DNA from: a bacterium
GTDB taxonomy: Bacteria; UBP15; UBA6099; DSWB01
Assembly (NCBI GenBank): GCA_020061125.1
Contig: JAGUYV010000113.1
Span: forward strand, 1-8,052
Reading direction: 5' to 3'
Length of the DNA: 8,052 nucleotides
Both the position numbers and the translations under genes were made by a program. Each line of letters starts with the position of its first letter. Positions within the stretch are counted from its first letter, which is position 1. Below are positions 5,944 to 8,052 of this stretch, piece after piece. Under the pieces are notes generated by a model that worked only from the letters and a program-made list of their open reading frames with translations, made no database searches and was not told the DNA's origin.

Positions 5944-6744
5944 ATGAAGCACACCAGGCAGTACACCATGGAGCCGTATCCCGCAATCCGGCGGCTGACC
6001 GTGGACGGGGGATGGATAGACTCGCGCAGACATACAGTTCACGGGTTGCTGGAAATGGATGTGACCGAGGCGCGCGGCATGATTCGCGAACACAAATGCT
6101 TGACTGGGGAAACGCTGTCATTCACGGCATACATCATGGCCTGCCTTGCGCGCGCGGTCCGGGACAATCCCCGCATGCACGCATACCGAGACTGGCGCGG
6201 GCGGCTGGTGATGTTTGACGATGTGAATGTGAACACCATGTTCGACGCGGAAGTGGACGGGCGCAGAACCGTGCTTCCGCATATCGTGAAAGCCGCGGAC
6301 AAGAAAAGCGTTCGGCAAATCCACGAAGAAATCCGCGAAGCGCAGCAGAGCCACAAATCGGGCCGCGGCAGCGCCGAGGCGCGGCACATCAAGCGGTTTG
6401 TGGTCTTGCCTGCGTTCGTCAGACGGCTTTTCTATATGTATCTCTACAGGCACCCGAAGCTGTTGCACGAGCGGTTCGGAACGGTCGCGCTCACCGCCGT
6501 TGGCATGTTTGGCGCGGGAGCTGGCTGGGGCATCCCCTTTGGAAATCATACCCTGAATGTGACCATAGGCGGCATTGCCGAAAAACCGGGCGTGGCGCAG
6601 GGCGCCATTGCGGTCCGGGAGTATGTGTGCATCACGCTGACCCTGGATCACGACATCATAGACGGCGCGCCCGCGGCTCGCTTTGCGCAGCAGTTCAAGG
6701 AACTTGTGGAATCGGCGCGGTTGTTGAGGGAAGAACAGGAATAG
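5944..6744 (+). CDS. Stand-alone 2-oxoacid dehydrogenase E2-type acyltransferase domain
   Basis: A 266-residue cytoplasmic protein corresponding to the catalytic (chloramphenicol-acetyltransferase-fold) domain of dihydrolipoyl acyltransferases. It lacks the lipoyl and subunit-binding domains of true E2 subunits. Visible landmarks are the N-terminal WIDSRRHTVHGLLEMDVTEA (24-43), ETLSFTAYIMACLARAV (56-72), RDWRGRLVMFDDVNVNTM (82-99), the GTVALTAVGMFG strand (179-190), GGIAEKPGV (209-217), and the active-site motif DHDIIDGAPAARF (235-247). His236 and Asp240-Gly241 fit the HxxxDG catalytic pattern, while Asp237 replaces the arginine of classic E2 proteins. The catalytic machinery looks intact, so an acyl-transfer reaction is likely. 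The acyl donor and acceptor are unknown, and no E1, E3 or lipoylation gene lies nearby. ATG 5944 has a strong ribosome-binding site. I recall similar single-domain proteins in varied bacteria and archaea annotated only as E2-like. Confidence 0.88.
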   Translation: MKHTRQYTMEPYPAIRRLTVDGGWIDSRRHTVHGLLEMDVTEARGMIREHKCLTGETLSFTAYIMACLARAVRDNPRMHAYRDWRGRLVMFDDVNVNTMFDAEVDGRRTVLPHIVKAADKKSVRQIHEEIREAQQSHKSGRGSAEARHIKRFVVLPAFVRRLFYMYLYRHPKLLHERFGTVALTAVGMFGAGAGWGIPFGNHTLNVTIGGIAEKPGVAQGAIAVREYVCITLTLDHDIIDGAPAARFAQQFKELVESARLLREEQE

Positions 6745-6786
6745 CGCAGAAAAACTCCAGTCCCGCTGATCCGTGAGGGTTACGGG

Positions 6787-7083
6787 TCACCAGGGGCGGA
6801 TTTTGCGTTTGCCGTCCACGGGTTGTTTGGAGATGGTTTCCACGGAGACCCTGATTTCGCCGCTTCCTGCCGGGATCACGACCAGGCGCCAGCGTCCGGG
6901 TTCGGGCGGGGCCATCTGCACGGGTGAGCGCGTGGCACGGCCGCCGTATGACCGGTATTTCTTGCCCACCGCGAATTTGTTGTAGTTGTCCTCGTCCATG
7001 AGCAGGACATCGGCCTGCTTGTCGAGTGTGATTTGCAGGATTTCGCCTTTTTGCAGGGTGACCTTGTAATGTTTATGCAGCAT
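6787..7083 (-). CDS. DUF1883-domain protein
   Basis: A 98-residue small protein made almost entirely of a DUF1883 domain. Recognisable features are a short N-terminal HYKVTLQKGEILQITLDKQA (5-24), the VLLMDEDNYNKF turn (26-37), the family's most typical segment YRSYGGRATRSPVQM (43-57), and GRWRLVVIPAGSGEIRVSV (63-81). The pattern suggests a compact beta-sandwich. A basic tail (DGKRKIRPW) follows. There is no signal peptide or membrane segment. The biochemical role of the family is not established. I recall the domain being found both alone and joined to TIR domains, but there is no TIR or other effector gene in view here. The start is certain: ATG 7083-7081 with GGAGGAG (complement of 7093-7099) 9 nt upstream. 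It converges on the acyltransferase gene (42 bp between stops) and lies 90 bp downstream of the Spy-like gene on the same strand. Confidence 0.8.
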   Translation of the reverse strand: MLHKHYKVTLQKGEILQITLDKQADVLLMDEDNYNKFAVGKKYRSYGGRATRSPVQMAPPEPGRWRLVVIPAGSGEIRVSVETISKQPVDGKRKIRPW

Positions 7084-7150
7084 GCGAAATCACTCCTCCA
7101 GGGCGCGGGTCCATTGCTTATATGTCATGTTCCCCGCAATCGGGATGCGC

Positions 7151-7182
7151 AAACAAAAACATGGCGGCGCGGATCACCGGCC
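7151..7182 (-). terminator. Possible weak intrinsic terminator of the Spy-like gene
   Basis: On the minus strand GGCCGG (complement of 7177-7182), loop TGAT (which contains most of the stop codon), and CCG-c-GCC (complement of 7166-7172, one bulged C) can form a six-pair stem. GCCATG and then a T-rich run, GTTTTTGTTT (complement of 7151-7160), follow. The six-base gap before the T-run and the bulge make it weaker than a standard terminator. Confidence 0.3.
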
Positions 7183-7719
7183 CTTGCGGCGTTTGTCCCA
7201 GTTGTGATCTCTGTGTTTGAGCATGAACAGGGGCGGGCGGGGGCCGTCGCCCTTGTGCATGGCCTGGCGCTCACGCACGAGGGCGTCGAGGCGCGCTTTC
7301 TGCGAATCGTCGAGCATGGCGCCGACTTTGGCCACGGTGTCGTCCTCGATGGTCTGGAACCGCGCCTGCATGTCGTCGCGCAGGGCCATGACCTGTTCGT
7401 GCTGCGCATCGAATATGTCCCCGGCTTTGTCACGCTGCTCCTCATTCAGAGACAGTTCTTCGTCCAGGTGCGAAAGGAACATTTCCCTGATTTCCTGCTT
7501 GCCGGGTCTGTCCGCGCGATCGAATCCGGGCGCTCCGGGGCGGCGGTCCCTGCCTCGCCATAGAGCGGAATGCGCGCCGCTGTCCGCGCCCGTCTGGAGG
7601 TGTTGTTTCGCCAGGGTGTCCCGTGCGCGGATGTAGCCGCCCAGAGCGCCGGCCAGAGCGCCGGCCGCGAACATCAGAACCAGGGCCGCGGCAAACCAGA
7701 GCTTGGTGTTGTTTTTCAT
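7174..7719 (-). CDS. Spy/CpxP-like periplasmic LTxxQ-motif protein
   Basis: A 181-residue protein with an N-terminal membrane segment (about residues 7-30, LWFAAALVLMFAAGALAGALGGYI) without a clear cleavage site, so it is probably anchored with its body in the periplasm. A disordered, arginine- and glycine-rich stretch follows (about 45-75). Next is an all-helical domain with two copies of the LTxxQ motif in variant form: LNEEQ (91-95) and LDDSQ (136-140), about 45 residues apart, as in Spy, CpxP and ZraP-type proteins. Those are periplasmic chaperones or metal-responsive stress proteins. The C-terminal tail is basic with histidines (MLKHRDHNWDKRRKGR). The upstream gene's stop overlaps an in-frame ATG (TGATG at 7727-7723), and ATG 7719 has GGGA 10 nt upstream. 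I prefer 7719 because it gives the standard MKNN start, with 7725 as the alternative. Coupled translation with the upstream membrane-protein gene is likely. Confidence 0.8.
   Translation of the reverse strand: MKNNTKLWFAAALVLMFAAGALAGALGGYIRARDTLAKQHLQTGADSGAHSALWRGRDRRPGAPGFDRADRPGKQEIREMFLSHLDEELSLNEEQRDKAGDIFDAQHEQVMALRDDMQARFQTIEDDTVAKVGAMLDDSQKARLDALVRERQAMHKGDGPRPPLFMLKHRDHNWDKRRKGR
7642..7665 (-). repeat. 12-bp perfect tandem duplication in the Spy-like gene
   Basis: CAGAGCGCCGGC occurs twice with no gap (7642-7653 and 7654-7665). On the coding strand it duplicates four codons and gives the AGALAGAL repeat within the N-terminal hydrophobic segment (about residues 18-27). The reading frame is kept. 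Confidence 0.85.
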
Positions 7720-7724
7720 AATCA

Positions 7725-8052
7725 TCACATCCCGTTACCTGTGTTTTGCCCATCTGCAACCGGATAGACGATCGCCAGGGCGTCGGAGTTGTCACCGAAA
7801 AGATACTGGCGTTCGGACTCGGACAGGGCGTATCCGAACACCGGCGTGCCGCTTTGCGCCATGGTCTGGGGCGACGCCGCTGTTTGCGCCGGGTTTTGTG
7901 CGGCCACGGGCGCGGCGGGTGTGTTGCGGAGTTGCGCGATCTGCATATAGAGCAGAACGCCCAGGGCCAGGCACAGGCATGCGGCCACGGGAATGAGCAT
8001 GCGGCTCATGCGCGCGGCGTCCGTCCACGGGGACGGGATCGAGGCCTCGCCG
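7725..8052 (-). CDS. Single-pass membrane protein, C-terminal 109 codons (cut by right edge)
   Basis: The minus-strand frame is open from the window edge to the TGA at 7727-7725. An ATG at 8009 is possible, but no ribosome-binding site precedes it, and the frame above it reads sensibly (GEASIPSPWTDAARMSR), so the real start is probably beyond the edge. One hydrophobic helix (MLIPVAACLCLALGVLLYMQ, codons just after 8000) separates a cytoplasmic N-terminal part from an alanine/proline/glutamine-rich linker (NTPAAPVAAQNPAQTAASPQ). A C-terminal segment follows (GTPVFGYALSESERQYLFGD). This architecture, directly before a Spy/CpxP-like gene with TGATG stop-start overlap, is what I would expect of a transmembrane anti-sigma factor or a related accessory protein of a sigma-E-type operon. 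The part that would prove this, such as a zinc-finger anti-sigma domain, is not in the window. Confidence 0.65.
   Translation of the reverse strand, partial: GEASIPSPWTDAARMSRMLIPVAACLCLALGVLLYMQIAQLRNTPAAPVAAQNPAQTAASPQTMAQSGTPVFGYALSESERQYLFGDNSDALAIVYPVADGQNTGNGM

Noticed and set aside
6745-6786. Short inverted repeat CCGT/ACGG between the convergent acyltransferase and DUF1883 genes as a bidirectional terminator
   Set aside because: The stem is only four base pairs and has no T-run on either strand.

Overview
This is an 8-kb window of GC-rich (roughly 60 %) bacterial DNA with nine protein-coding genes, two of them cut by the window edges. No rRNA, tRNA, CRISPR array, transposase or phage gene was seen. 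Exported proteins and a CpxP/Spy-type periplasmic protein point to a Gram-negative, two-membrane cell. I cannot name the phylum from the sequence, although the mix of lineage-specific exported proteins with a few universal genes would suit a poorly sampled, environmental high-GC group.

Layout, left to right. (1) The start of an unrecognised minus-strand gene (1-140) and a plus-strand MntP-type manganese exporter (278-844) diverge from a 137-bp region. That region holds a good promoter for mntP with a perfect 16-bp inverted repeat in its -35/spacer segment. (2) A plus-strand STAS-domain protein (969-1370) has a 10+10 bp inverted repeat just before its start codon. (3) A small two-helix membrane protein (1381-1764, minus) converges on it with 10 bp between the stop codons. 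(4) The RNA-binding transcription accessory protein Tex (1911-4079, minus) has its own promoter at 4118-4145. (5) A 536-residue exported protein of unknown function (4182-5792, minus) follows. (6) Divergent from that lies a free-standing 2-oxoacid dehydrogenase E2-type acyltransferase domain (5944-6744, plus). (7) A small DUF1883-type protein (6787-7083, minus) comes next. (8) Last is a translationally coupled pair on the minus strand: the C-terminal part of a single-pass membrane protein (7725-8052, cut by the edge) and a Spy/CpxP-like LTxxQ-motif protein (7174-7719).

The genes do not form one operon or pathway. Most are single units with their own leader, and strands switch often. The clearest functional groups are manganese homeostasis at the left (mntP) and a probable envelope-stress or metal-sensing module at the right. 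I found no convincing previously undescribed multi-gene system. The most interesting items are small: the operator-like palindrome at mntP, the leader inverted repeat before the STAS gene, the stand-alone E2-like and DUF1883 proteins, and the truncated membrane protein coupled to the Spy-like gene.
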